Notes: generated from the letters alone by a model not told the origin. Shown: positions 1 to 8,454, counted from the stretch's first letter. The stretch: 10,816 nt of DNA from Bacillota bacterium (GCA_021791995.1 JAJYVN010000085.1:1-10816); one strand, 5' to 3'. Program-made: numbers and translations.

Positions 1-319
1 GGGCGTCGTCGAGTCCGCCTGCCGTCTGGTCTGCGGTCTACGCTGCAAGGGGCCCGGTATGCGCTGGAGCCTCTCCGGTGTCCAATCGGTCCTCTCCCTG
101 CGTGCCGAACGTCTCTCCCAACCTGCACGCTGAGCACACCTCTCGGCCCGTGCCCCGCATATGCGCCGCCCCCGCGTCGCCACCCTCACCAAAGGGGGCA
201 ATCACGCCGCGTAACCCCACAATTGTGCGGTGCGCCCGGGGACGGTTGTATGGTCGGCCGGCAGTCGAGAGCCGGAGCTTGCTTGACGGGACGGGCGAAG
301 GGCCGTGCCGGGGGGTGCG
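1..319. other. left flank without a recognisable gene
   Basis: I see no supported gene here. Short open frames exist on both strands, but their translations are rich in Arg, Pro, Gly and Ala and match no family I know, as expected for open frames in GC-rich DNA. The stretch from about 215 to 319 lies just beyond the stop of the decayed transposase and is probably the noncoding left end of that element. Whatever lies left of about 214 is flanking DNA cut off by the window edge. Confidence 0.5.
214..231. repeat. near-perfect palindrome with CACAATTGTG core
   Basis: The sequence ACCCCACAATTGTGCGGT is an inverted repeat with a perfect 10-base core at 218-227 and one mismatched pair in the 18-base whole. 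It lies about 90 bases beyond the transposase stop. A partial copy (CCCCACAACGTGCG) is present at 2581-2594, on the other side of the decayed element. It could be a transposon end or a protein-binding site; position and partial duplication favour an element end, but this is inference. Confidence 0.35.
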
Positions 320-1598
320 TCAGCCAGCGCGGGCAAGCGCGGCGACCAGTGTTTCGGTCCATTTGGCCAACTCGGGGTGGGGGCCGAGATGGCGGAAATG
401 CGCTCTCGCCAGAGGGTGGCCCGCAGGGCGCTGAGCGCGTCGGCAAAGGATGGGGAACACTTCCGCGTATACCAGGGACGGTCCGGTCCGACAGGCTTAT
501 CACCAACGGCGCGGATGAACCACAGGCACACCGCGGAGTGGAGCCAGAAGCCGACCGCGACGGTGCGGCGGGGGCGAGAGCGGCGCCAGGACTGCGGGTG
601 CTGGGGGGTGAGTAACTGCTTGACGTCGCGGAAGGTGAGCTCGATGGCCCAGCGGTCACCATCGTCGGAGACGACGTCGGCCGGATGGGCCTGGATGTCG
701 GTTGTGAAAAAGAAGTCATCGTGATCGTGATCACGGGGGTCGCGGACGATCACCAGGAGGATGGGGAGAGCGCCGGTGACCTGGTACCAGAGTATGACGC
801 GGCGCAGCAGCAGACGGTCGACGGTGCGGTCGCGCCAGCGGATGTTGGTCCGCCGCCACTGGACGGAAGTGGCCCCGGCGGCGATTTGCGGAGGGATCGG
901 CAGGCGGGGGCCCTTCTTCCTTCTTGCGGGGACGGCCGCGCTGACCAGGTTGGCGAGGCGGGGGCAGTTCGAAGAGGGCGGCATCGCGGCGCAAGCGGGA
1001 GGTGACGTGGGTCCGGGGCAGGTCGGCCTTGGCGAGGGGGGCATAGGCGCCGTCGCCGACGAGCCGGAAGCAGCGCTCGGGGAGGGATTCGGCCCGTTCG
1101 CGCATCGTGGCGGTGGCGCGTGCGACGTGGGACGGACCGCCCTTGGAGTAGAGGCGGAAGTTGACCGTCAGAGTGATCAGCTGGCGGATGAAGGGTAGTC
1201 GGACGCAGAGCAGTGAGCCCGAAGGCGTAGACGATCTTGCGCACCGTGGAGCGGATGGGGTCCTGGAAGATGCCAGCGTCTTCAACCTGGCGTCCGGTTT
1301 TGTGGACGAGGGTGTCCTCGACGAGCAGGGTGATCGGACACCCGGCAGGGCAAAGGGTTCGACCAGTGGCACAGTTTGGCTACGCCGGAGCCGACACACC
1401 GTCCAGGCCGCGTCGCGGAAGAAGGAGTGGAAGGCATCGTGTGGTCGCGTGCCCTCGGGGTTGGCGGTGGGGATCATGCCCGTGATGGTGCGACGGACGG
1501 GGCAGAGGACCGAGCCGGTGGCGATCGGGCGGAAGCGTTCGAACGAAGGGCGCAGCGGCAGCGGCCAGCAGGGTCTGCCCGAGCACCGTTCCGACCAT
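320..1598 (-). pseudogene. decayed DDE transposase (IS701/IS4-like), at least five frame changes
   Basis: Reading the minus strand and switching frames rebuilds one transposase of about 420 residues. It starts at the ATG at 1598-1596 (MVGTVLGQ), changes frame near 1550 (then SVLCPVRRTITGMIPTANPE), near 1360 (then TLLVEDTLVHKTGRQVEDAG), near 1212 (then VRLPFIRQLITLTVNFRLYS and RLVGDGAYAPLAKADLP), at 912-925 (then VILWYQVTGALPILLVIVRD and DRWAIELTFRDVKQ), and near 405 (then HPELAKWTETLVAALARAG). The stop is TGA at 322-320. The likely DDE catalytic residues can still be seen: Asp in VEDT, Asp in VGDGAY and Glu in WAIELTF. The change at 912-925 is explained by a tandem duplication of CCTTCTT (plus strand); removing one copy restores RPRKKGPRLP. 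The family would cut and join DNA at the element ends, but no functional protein can be made from this copy. Family placement rests on remembered motifs; that it is a broken transposase is clear. Confidence 0.88.
912..925. repeat. 7-base tandem duplication that breaks the transposase frame
   Basis: CCTTCTT occurs twice in immediate succession, at 912-918 and 919-925. On the coding (minus) strand it reads AAGAAGG AAGAAGG. Removing one copy joins the frame upstream (GQRGRPRKK) to the frame downstream (GPRLPIPPQIA) with no extra residues, which matches a plausible ancestral RPRKKGPRLP. Slipped-strand duplication during replication is the likely cause. Confidence 0.85.
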
Positions 1599-2495
1599 CA
1601 GGATCGCCCCCGCGCTGGGTGGTCGGGGGCACAGAGCACCTCGCGGAAGCGAGGATTCAGGGGGTAGACCCAGACCGACTTGAACGAGGTGGTGGGGCGG
1701 TTGTGGAGGCGGTCGCGCTTACCGCGTCCCACCGTTTCGCCGACACAGCTCCAGTTGGCGGCGCGGAAGCTGGTGCCGTCGAAGCGGTTGGACTCCACGA
1801 AGGTTTCCAGGAGCGCCACCCGGTAGGCGTAGCGAGCCTCCCAATCCCGTGGGAGTTGGCGAGCGACTTGGGAGAGGATGCTGGAGGCGAGAAACTTGAT
1901 CCGCACCCAGGGACAAATGAGAAACCGGGCCAGGTTGGCGACCAAATGCAGCCGGGCCGCGCGTTGGTCGTCGCTCCAGCCGATGAAGGCATCGCGGTCG
2001 TAAACGCCGCGCTGCCGCGCCAAAGCCGAGCGCGGCCAGCAGGCGACCGTCGGCGTAGACCAGATAGCGCATCTGCGCTCCGACCAGGCGGCAGAAACCG
2101 GCGTAGTGGTAGCGAACGATCCATTCGCGCCAAAGGCGCGACTGTGCCGGCTGCGTGACCCGTCGCAGTTCCAGGGGGCCGAGGTCTCTGCGGACGCCTT
2201 CCATCAGCGGCTGCGGGTCGGACGCGGCCGTTAGGGGCGGTGCCTTGGGCGGCAGCCGTTCAATCAAGCCATCGGCCTGCATGCGCTTGAGGGCCACGCT
2301 GCAGGAGACAACCTTGAGCCCGCCATCCGGCTTCACCCAGTTGAAGAGTCGGCAGACGGCTTGGGCCATGGCGGTCCGGTGCGGCCTCTCTGGCGAGGCG
2401 ATGATCGCGCGGATCCCATCAAGGTCCTCGGGCGTGAAGTCGCGGCCGCAGTAACGTACCGACACCATATGGGTCGCGGGCGATGGTGTGTTCAT
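1598..2495 (-). pseudogene. DUF4338 (DruA-like) protein gene with one frameshift
   Basis: The first part reads from the ATG at 2495: an N-terminal region with VRYCGRDFTPEDLDGIRAII, then WVKPDGGLKVVSCSVALKRM, DLGPLELR, WIVRYHYAGFCRLVGAQMRY and LVYADGRLLAALGFGAAA. The frame then changes near 2005-2020 and goes on as VYDRDAFIGWSDDQR, LVANLARFLICPWVRI, LLETFVESNRFDGTSFRAAN and YPLNPRFREVLC, with the stop TGA at 1600-1598. The joined product is about 298 residues and matches my memory of DUF4338, the family that includes DruA of the Druantia anti-phage system. Its biochemical role is not established. The stop overlaps the start of the transposase gene (TGATG), so the two genes were translationally coupled. 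No other Druantia gene, such as the large helicase DruE, is present, so this is better read as an element gene than as a defence system. An ATG at 2468 (MVSVRYCG) is an alternative start nearer the conserved region. Confidence 0.82.
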
Positions 2496-2580
2496 TCCCC
2501 GACTCTAGAAATTATCACCCCACCTGTCCGGGGGAATAGACGATCTCATGCAGCACAGACCGGACTCTTGCCTTCATCTG

Positions 2581-2594
2581 CCCCACAACGTGCG
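2581..2594. repeat. partial copy of the 215-229 sequence; possible right end of the element
   Basis: CCCCACAACGTGCG matches CCCCACAATTGTGCG at 215-229 except for one gap and one mismatch. The two copies are in direct orientation. Because the left copy is nearly palindromic, they can also be viewed as imperfect inverted repeats. They lie about 90-105 bases outside the two decayed genes, a plausible distance for insertion-sequence ends. A chance match is possible given the short length. Confidence 0.3.
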
Positions 2595-2816
2595 AAACTT
2601 CACTACAATGGGCACAGTCATCAGGACCACACACGTCAATTTCCAGTTGCATGGCGCGGACGACCGTTCATTTGTGGCAAAGGGTGGAGTGCTAAACCCG
2701 ACGGGCGTTTCGCTCAGACCTCCACTATCAACGGCGATAACTTTCCGTTAAGACTCACTCAAGATGGCGGGGTTTTCGCAGTGCACAACACTCAGTCGTA
2801 CAGAGAACAACGAGGA

Positions 2817-2837
2817 TCGCACTAACATTTGGTGCGA
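2817..2837 (-). terminator. weak hairpin downstream of the last operon gene
   Basis: TCGCAC (2817-2822) and GTGCGA (2832-2837) can pair into a 6-base stem with a 9-base loop, 34 bases after the stop of the GT2-GT4 gene. On the transcript it is followed by UCCUCGUUGUUCUCUG, which is moderately U-rich but has no true U-run. It may be a poor intrinsic terminator or may have no role. Confidence 0.25.
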
Positions 2838-2870
2838 ATCTTAGAGCAGTACTCGCGGATCCGTTTGGGC

Positions 2871-4997
2871 TTACCGTAAGAGCCTCCTCAGAAAAAGATC
2901 GTAGCGCCGCGCAGTCGCCTGCATCGAGTGAACATCCTCCACAAACCTTGCCGCGCTTGGCCGTGTGCCTGACCAATCTTGTCGTCTTGCCACATCCATG
3001 GCCCGGCGTAGCGCTGGCGCGAGTTTCTCCGCATGCCGCAAGCACACCTCGTCAAACGACTGTGGCGTAATCTCCAATACCGGAACAAGCGGTTCAACGA
3101 GCACCCCCGCGCCGGTACAGCCAATGAGCTCTGCTGCTCCACCTACCTTCGTCGCGACGACGGGCAATCCGCAAAATATCGCCTCCCCGAGGACGAGACT
3201 CCACCCCTCAGTGACTGACGGGTGCAACAGCGCGTCGGCAGCAGCGTAAACGGTCGCCATGTCCTCCCGATATGGATAGTGCACAACGCGGTCACCGCCA
3301 GCAGTCAGGGCGGCACGGAAATAGGCGTGGTCAAGGGCCGGACCAACCAAGACAAGTCTCTCGCCTGAGTTGTCGGACACCACTTTCGATGACAATAACT
3401 GCCCTTTCGGTGGAAAGATTGAACCCACCTGCAACCAAATCCAGTCGTCTAGGGGTAATCCTAATGCTTTCCGAGCAGCGGAACGCTGTGGACGCCTGCG
3501 TAGGCGCGCAAGGTCAACGCCATTCAGCAGCACCGTCACACGTTCCGGCTCAATGTCAAAATATCGAATGCTGTATGCGGCAACCTCAGGAGACACAGCA
3601 ACTATCGCACGAGACCTGCTCAGCCGCTCTACAAATGGGCGACGCTGCCAAGGTTTGATCCATGCGTAGCTATTATGGAGCACTTCTACAAATGGCCCCT
3701 GCCCTTTGTAGCTTTGATTGTGATTGAGCACAACGTCGACTGGTCGGTCCGCTGGCAGCCATTCAATGTCAGCGTGCACGGCGAGGGCTTTTGCGAGGGA
3801 GGCCGCAAAACGTTCCAAACCTCCAGCACTTGAGTCGCCATTCACTTGAACGCCAACGACCATTCGTTCCTTCCCAGATATTTGGCGGACCTCCCACCTC
3901 CCTCCCTCAGCACGGACATCCTTTACCGCTCGAGTGACGTCTTGGGCGCTCCCCATGACGGAATCGCTTCGTCTGCTGGGTGGGACGGCCCCGTGCCATT
4001 CAGGTGCCGTAGTCACAACCAGAGTCGTGTCGTGCGCGTTCCCGGTCAACGACTCCTGCCAGACGGATTCAACGCTCTCCAGGTTATCGACCATCTGCAC
4101 AGCCGGGGCAACCGCCGCCTCCGGTATCGCACCTGTTTCCAGCACCCGCTCAAGTTTGTCTCGAATCCGCAGTTCTTGGCTGCGAGCACTCAGGGTATCA
4201 CTGTGCAGCCGATAACAGTACATGTCTTGGTCTCCACGCACGTATGCGAACGTACCGAGACGATACATGCGTAGCCAAAACTCATAATCCTCCACGCCCA
4301 GCGCATCACTCCAGGAACCCAGTAGTCGCTGCGCCCATGTTCGATACGCAAAGCTTGCCCCGATAAAGTTGTCCCCCAATGCGAGGCCGTTCGCACTCTG
4401 AGGAACGCGAACAATTGAAGGATCGTTGGCATCCCGCCACTGTGAGCGGAATGCCCCACCAAGAACGGGCATTCCCTGCTCATTGATGAGGCGATAATCG
4501 CTGTACACAAGAACAACGTCTGGGCGTTCCACGAGCGCCTGCACAAGGAGCGCAAGACTCCGAGTGCCCATGCGATTATCCGCGGAGGTCCACGTAGAGA
4601 TGTGCCCACGAGCAAGGCGGTGCCCGACGGTCAGGGCGGCTCCGAGCCCTCGGTGATCCTGTCGCACACAAAGGCACCGCTCGTCCGACGCGGCGATTTG
4701 ACGTAAAATGCTCTCGGTCCCGTCCGTAGAGCCGTCGTCTACGATCAGCAACTCGATATCATGGTACTCCTGATCGAGCACCGACTGCGCGGCCAGTTCG
4801 ACCCACCGCTCCCCATTGTACACTGGCAGTATCACAGACACGAGTCCTGGGATGCCAGCGCTGTATTCGGTCGTTAGCTGAGTTCTGGCCCGATACGGAC
4901 GATGCCCCATCGCTTGGAGCACCAGATGCTTCGCCTGGGCACGCCAAGATACGGGAAGGGCATAGTAGCCTTTGCGCAGTAACGATTGCATTTTCAT
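2871..4997 (-). CDS. bifunctional glycosyltransferase, GT2-GT4 fusion (708 aa)
   Basis: This cytoplasmic enzyme probably adds two sugars to a growing surface polysaccharide. The GT2 (GT-A fold) domain spans about residues 50-275: VSVILPVYNG (53-62), LLIVDDGSTDGT (83-94, nucleotide-binding Asp87/Asp88), TSADNRM (137-143, metal-binding DXD-like Asp140) and GVEDYEFWLRM (234-244, probable catalytic ED pair at 236-237). Residues 275-375 are a linker with no clear domain. A GT4-type (GT-B fold) domain follows at about 378-690: GGLERFAASLAKAL, VAVSPEVAAYS, LLNGVDL (490-496), VGSIFPPKG (524-532) and EGWSLVLGEA (597-606), which gives the E-x7-E pair Glu597/Glu605, then LPVVATKVGG. Sugar donors and acceptors cannot be told. 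I chose the ATG at 4997 because it overlaps the upstream stop as ATGA and follows GGAAGA; an in-frame start at 5066 would add 23 residues that show no homology. A second ATG two codons later is also possible. This is the last gene of the operon and is intact. Confidence 0.88.
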   Translation of the reverse strand: MKMQSLLRKGYYALPVSWRAQAKHLVLQAMGHRPYRARTQLTTEYSAGIPGLVSVILPVYNGERWVELAAQSVLDQEYHDIELLIVDDGSTDGTESILRQIAASDERCLCVRQDHRGLGAALTVGHRLARGHISTWTSADNRMGTRSLALLVQALVERPDVVLVYSDYRLINEQGMPVLGGAFRSQWRDANDPSIVRVPQSANGLALGDNFIGASFAYRTWAQRLLGSWSDALGVEDYEFWLRMYRLGTFAYVRGDQDMYCYRLHSDTLSARSQELRIRDKLERVLETGAIPEAAVAPAVQMVDNLESVESVWQESLTGNAHDTTLVVTTAPEWHGAVPPSRRSDSVMGSAQDVTRAVKDVRAEGGRWEVRQISGKERMVVGVQVNGDSSAGGLERFAASLAKALAVHADIEWLPADRPVDVVLNHNQSYKGQGPFVEVLHNSYAWIKPWQRRPFVERLSRSRAIVAVSPEVAAYSIRYFDIEPERVTVLLNGVDLARLRRRPQRSAARKALGLPLDDWIWLQVGSIFPPKGQLLSSKVVSDNSGERLVLVGPALDHAYFRAALTAGGDRVVHYPYREDMATVYAAADALLHPSVTEGWSLVLGEAIFCGLPVVATKVGGAAELIGCTGAGVLVEPLVPVLEITPQSFDEVCLRHAEKLAPALRRAMDVARRQDWSGTRPSAARFVEDVHSMQATARRYDLFLRRLLR

Positions 4998-7900
4998 TCG
5001 TCTTCCGTGCCCACGGTGGAGCGGTAACGGTGCGGCGTCCAGGGCACACCCCACTTTGTCTCCCATCGCCGCCTGTTGCCCTCCATGAGTTGCGTGTAAA
5101 CCTCGATCGGCATTTGTGCAAAGGCAGCTCGCCCAACATGGTGCACAAAAGCATCCTCAGCACACACGACACGTAACCCGCGCGCTCGCACGGCCATGGC
5201 GAGATCGTCGTCCTCGAACATTCCTATGTCGAATCGCTCATCCAACCCCCCGATGTTCGCAAGCAGATCTCTTCGGATTGCAGCGCAGAATAACGCGCAA
5301 ACACCGATGTCAAACACGTGCCCCCCGTGCCGCCCCGTATATTCCAATGCAAACGCAGGCATATCTGCCAATTGTCGATATGATACGTTGATGCGGGCCT
5401 CATTTCCGATCTCGTTCGTGACTGGTCCTACAAGTCCAATGCCGGATCCTGGGTCCAAGTGAGACACTAAGCGGTCAATCGCACCAGGTGCGAGATACGC
5501 ATCGTTGTTGAGAAAGACGACGACCTCTCCTCGCGTTAAGCGAATGGCTTCGTTGTTGGCGGCTGCAAACCCACGATTCTCCGGATTGATCCGTATCTGC
5601 ACCTTGGGGCGACTTGCTGCCCACTCCCTCAGAATCCGAGGCGTGTCATCCGAGGACGCGTTGTCCACAACGATGGTATCAATGTCCCCGGGATACGACC
5701 AGGCCCACGCATCAATCGATCGGAGACACTCCGCGGTATATTGCGCGTTATTGAAACACACCACGATGATGCTCACTGACGGGTGAACCTGACGAATCGC
5801 GATCCGTAGTGCCTCGCATCGGTTCACCCACGCGCTTTGCTGGGCAACCTCACGCCTGAGGGTCCGGCGACTTGCGCTGTCCCCTTGTGTCGCCCGCGTG
5901 ATCACTTCCGACCAATCGTCATCAGGCCCCACCAAGTCGATGATACCCGGATGCTCACGGACCAACCGTTCGACCTCCGGCAATCGAGTCGAAACGCACG
6001 GCCGCCCTGATGCCAGGTACTCATAGAGCTTGACCGGGTTCGTGGCTTCGGTCAAAGGCGTCACCAGGAAGGGGATCACACAGACCGAAAAGGTGCGCAA
6101 GTAGTCGACCAGAGTTCCATACGGCACCTCGCCGACGAAGTGCACATTGCTGAACATTGATAAGGTAGCCCGAGCGCTCGGGTGCGTGACATCGCCCACC
6201 AATTCCACGCGCCATTCGGGATGCGCCTCGGCAATGCGCGCGACGGCGTGCACATCGAACCACTCCGCAATGGCACCGTAGTAGCCAACGACGAGTGGCA
6301 GGCTGTGTTCCGCTTCAGCCTGGAACGCCCGGCTGAAGTAGTCGACATCTACACCGTTACGGATGAGCACCCTAGCAGCGTCGTCGTTGGCCGTGGCGAC
6401 ATCCCGATAGATCGCTTCCGAACTAGCGACCACCAGATCGGCGTTCTGCACCAGTGTGCGCTCTGAACCGATCATCGCGCTGTCGTTCGTACTGAACCCA
6501 TCATGCCGATCCATACAATCATAGACGACACGCCAGCCAACGTCCTGCTTCAGTTGGATTGCCAGTGGTGCCCAGAATGGCAGGTCCACAATGGACACAG
6601 CACTGCCGACGTGGAAGCGCTCGCGGATTCTGAGTATCTGTCCACGAAATAGGTCCCGTAGTTCCGCATCCATCGCACCCCCATACGGTGTCAGTCCGGG
6701 TCGTTCCGACGCCAACACGATCTCTTGCACACCGGACGCGACCGTTCGGATTTCAGGGTGGGTTGAGGGTGTGAATTCCGCAGCCACGTAAAACACTCGG
6801 TGGCCCGCGCGCACCAGCGCCTGAGCCAGTTGCTGCGGGCGTTGGAAGCGGAATCCCCAGTTGATTACACCAAACACCAGCACGTCATAGGTATCCGATC
6901 CATTCATCCGGCGACGGACCCTCTTGTTGGCCGCCACAGCTTGCACCCAGGGAGGCAACTCCCTGTCCCGTCGCCAAACATGCTGACCCCGCGTCGAGAG
7001 CCGCTTCCAACGGCGACGCCAGGCCCAGAAACGCACCAATACCCGCCAAGACTTTGAGCTGTAAATTCGGTTCAACTCACCGGACAAGGCCTCTGCGCGG
7101 ACCTTCCATTGTTGCGTAAGAGCCTTTTGAGCGGCAATGTCGTTCTCTGCGCGTTCCAGCGCTCGCCCGCGCTCGTCCAGTTGTTGACGCAATCCCCAGA
7201 ACCCATTGGCCAGAGCGGTCACTTCTGCACGAAGTCCTTCGGATATTCGGGCCCCAGGCTCTTGCGGATCAGGGTTATCCACCGCTCCAGCGGGAGCCAC
7301 CCTGCCCGCTCCATCGTGCCCATCGGCCTGCACCGTCCGTGTGACCCCGGCCCTCACAGCCGCGTCCGCCACCTGCGTGAGGAGCACGATACGCGTTCGC
7401 ATCGCGATTTCAGACTCTGTGGCGGCCTCCGCCGAAGCGCTAATCCCAACACCGAGGGCTTCCCACAAGAGTTGCGTGTACGGGTGGGGAGGGCATCCTT
7501 CGAGCGCGGTCAGAGCACCCGCCCAGTCACCAACCTCAAGTGCCTTCCAAGCACGCACCATCGGAAGAACGCTCGGATCAAAGCGGACCGTCGCCTCGGT
7601 CGAATCAAACGACAGTTGCAGTATAGCTCGGTCCAAACTGTCCGCACCGGGAGGAGGAAGGGCCTCATCATCCACGGCCCGATCCGGGGACCAGTATCCC
7701 ACGAGAAATGTGTACGGACTCCGCGTTCGCTGCGACAGATGAACATGACCCCCAAGATAACCAACCAGCAGGCGTCGCAGGGATGCCCGCTCGAAATAGA
7801 CCGTGTGTTCAAGCGACGATCGGTACCCAATCCATTCGCCCTTTTGCTGCAAGGCAAGCGAAGCACCACAGTCTGGGGTAGAGAATAGCAGGAATCCGTC

Positions 7901-8443
7901 TGGGCGGAGAACCCTCTTGCATTCGGCCAAGAAACCACTAAATGCGACCATGTGCTCGAGAACATCCCAGCACGTAATGATATGGAAGTGAGCATCTGGA
8001 AACCTCGCATCCATCAGTTCACCCGTAAACGCGACATGGCCCCGGGCTCTCGCTGCATCAACGGCTGCCTCCGAGAGATCGACCCCTACCGCTTCCCACC
8101 CACACACAGCCGCGTAATGCAGAAAGCGTCCTGTTGCGCAGCCCACGTCTAGGACGCGCACTGGGCGTTCGCGCGTGGCCTGGATCACTCCTCGGGCGAA
8201 AGCAATCTGCCAGAGGCTCTCCGTCCATGGCGCGGAATTGTACCGTGCATAGCCAATGGAGCGCTCGCTCGTCGCATCCTTTTGAAAATACCCCGCATCG
8301 TAGAAAGATGCGACGTTCAATGGCACATGCTCCACCTGCAGCAACCCACACCGCAGACAACGAACAAGGGCAACCCCGTCGCTGCGCGAGATGCCACTAT
8401 CCGCAGCGCCGAGCGTCTCGCCACATGCCATGCAGCGCCCCAT
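4994..8443 (-). CDS. methyltransferase-coiled coil-GT4-GT2 fusion protein (1149 aa)
   Basis: This large cytoplasmic enzyme carries at least three catalytic domains for surface glycan synthesis. Residues 4-32 form a C-X2-C...C-X2-C zinc ribbon (Cys4, 7, 29, 32). A class I SAM methyltransferase follows at about 60-245: VLDVGCATG (97-105, SAM loop), VGVDLSE (acidic Asp122), CWDVLEHM (158-165) and RVLRPDGFLLFSTPD. Residues 255-395 are a linker without a clear fold, then a probable coiled coil at 400-463 ending in YSSKSWRVLVRF, a phrase common in linkers of multidomain glycosyltransferases. A GT4-like GT-B domain spans about 518-870: YDVLVFGVINWGFRFQRPQQ (519-538), YDCMDRHDGF, NGVDVDYF (696-703), VGYYGAIAEWFDVHAV and NPVKLYEYLASGRPCVST. 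A GT2 domain closes the protein at about 888-1135: VSIIVVCFNNAQYT, IVVDNASSDDTP (Asp927), NRGFAAANNEAI, FLNNDAYL (DXD-like Asn980-Asp981) and MFEDDDLAMAVRARG (acidic pair 1077-1078), similar to rhamnosyltransferase-type GT2 enzymes. The start ATG follows AGGGGGG and GGATAGG, 18 nt after the ATPase stop. Methyl acceptor and sugars are unknown. Confidence 0.9.
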   Translation of the reverse strand: MGRCMACGETLGAADSGISRSDGVALVRCLRCGLLQVEHVPLNVASFYDAGYFQKDATSERSIGYARYNSAPWTESLWQIAFARGVIQATRERPVRVLDVGCATGRFLHYAAVCGWEAVGVDLSEAAVDAARARGHVAFTGELMDARFPDAHFHIITCWDVLEHMVAFSGFLAECKRVLRPDGFLLFSTPDCGASLALQQKGEWIGYRSSLEHTVYFERASLRRLLVGYLGGHVHLSQRTRSPYTFLVGYWSPDRAVDDEALPPPGADSLDRAILQLSFDSTEATVRFDPSVLPMVRAWKALEVGDWAGALTALEGCPPHPYTQLLWEALGVGISASAEAATESEIAMRTRIVLLTQVADAAVRAGVTRTVQADGHDGAGRVAPAGAVDNPDPQEPGARISEGLRAEVTALANGFWGLRQQLDERGRALERAENDIAAQKALTQQWKVRAEALSGELNRIYSSKSWRVLVRFWAWRRRWKRLSTRGQHVWRRDRELPPWVQAVAANKRVRRRMNGSDTYDVLVFGVINWGFRFQRPQQLAQALVRAGHRVFYVAAEFTPSTHPEIRTVASGVQEIVLASERPGLTPYGGAMDAELRDLFRGQILRIRERFHVGSAVSIVDLPFWAPLAIQLKQDVGWRVVYDCMDRHDGFSTNDSAMIGSERTLVQNADLVVASSEAIYRDVATANDDAARVLIRNGVDVDYFSRAFQAEAEHSLPLVVGYYGAIAEWFDVHAVARIAEAHPEWRVELVGDVTHPSARATLSMFSNVHFVGEVPYGTLVDYLRTFSVCVIPFLVTPLTEATNPVKLYEYLASGRPCVSTRLPEVERLVREHPGIIDLVGPDDDWSEVITRATQGDSASRRTLRREVAQQSAWVNRCEALRIAIRQVHPSVSIIVVCFNNAQYTAECLRSIDAWAWSYPGDIDTIVVDNASSDDTPRILREWAASRPKVQIRINPENRGFAAANNEAIRLTRGEVVVFLNNDAYLAPGAIDRLVSHLDPGSGIGLVGPVTNEIGNEARINVSYRQLADMPAFALEYTGRHGGHVFDIGVCALFCAAIRRDLLANIGGLDERFDIGMFEDDDLAMAVRARGLRVVCAEDAFVHHVGRAAFAQMPIEVYTQLMEGNRRRWETKWGVPWTPHRYRSTVGTEDE

Positions 8444-8454
8444 CCTATCCGCTG

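Larger units (their letters stand above)
2496..2870. other. intergenic region between operon end and decayed element
   Basis: No gene is supported here. A 67-codon plus-strand frame at 2548-2751 has no recognisable motif and no clear ribosome binding site. The part next to 2495 probably held the promoter of the DUF4338 gene: on the minus strand GATAAT lies about 16 bases before its ATG, with no convincing -35. The part next to 2871 should contain the operon's 3' end. The only hairpin of note there is weak and lacks a U-run (2817-2837). The right end of the element probably lies near 2581-2594. Confidence 0.5.

Noticed and set aside
320..1598. Programmed ribosomal frameshifting in the transposase
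   Set aside because: Programmed shifts in insertion sequences usually number one; here at least five frame changes occur and one is a plain 7-base duplication, so decay is the better reading.
1376..2158. A 260-codon plus-strand open frame across the decayed element
   Set aside because: It lies antisense to clear DUF4338 and transposase sequence, is rich in Gly, Ala and Arg and shows no family motif; it is a GC-rich shadow frame.
1598..2495. A Druantia anti-phage defence system
   Set aside because: Only a DUF4338 protein is present, it is frameshifted, and its partner gene is a transposase rather than the Druantia helicase genes.
2548..2751. A 67-codon plus-strand gene between the operon and the element
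   Set aside because: No motif, no clear ribosome binding site and it spans the likely element end; probably chance.
4998..5066. Upstream start of the GT2-GT4 gene at 5066
   Set aside because: The extra 23 residues have no homology and overlap the previous gene, while the ATG at 4997 has an ATGA overlap and a purine-rich site just before it.
7109..7888. A 259-codon plus-strand open frame
   Set aside because: It lies antisense to the intact methyltransferase and coiled-coil region of the large fusion gene and has no recognisable domain.
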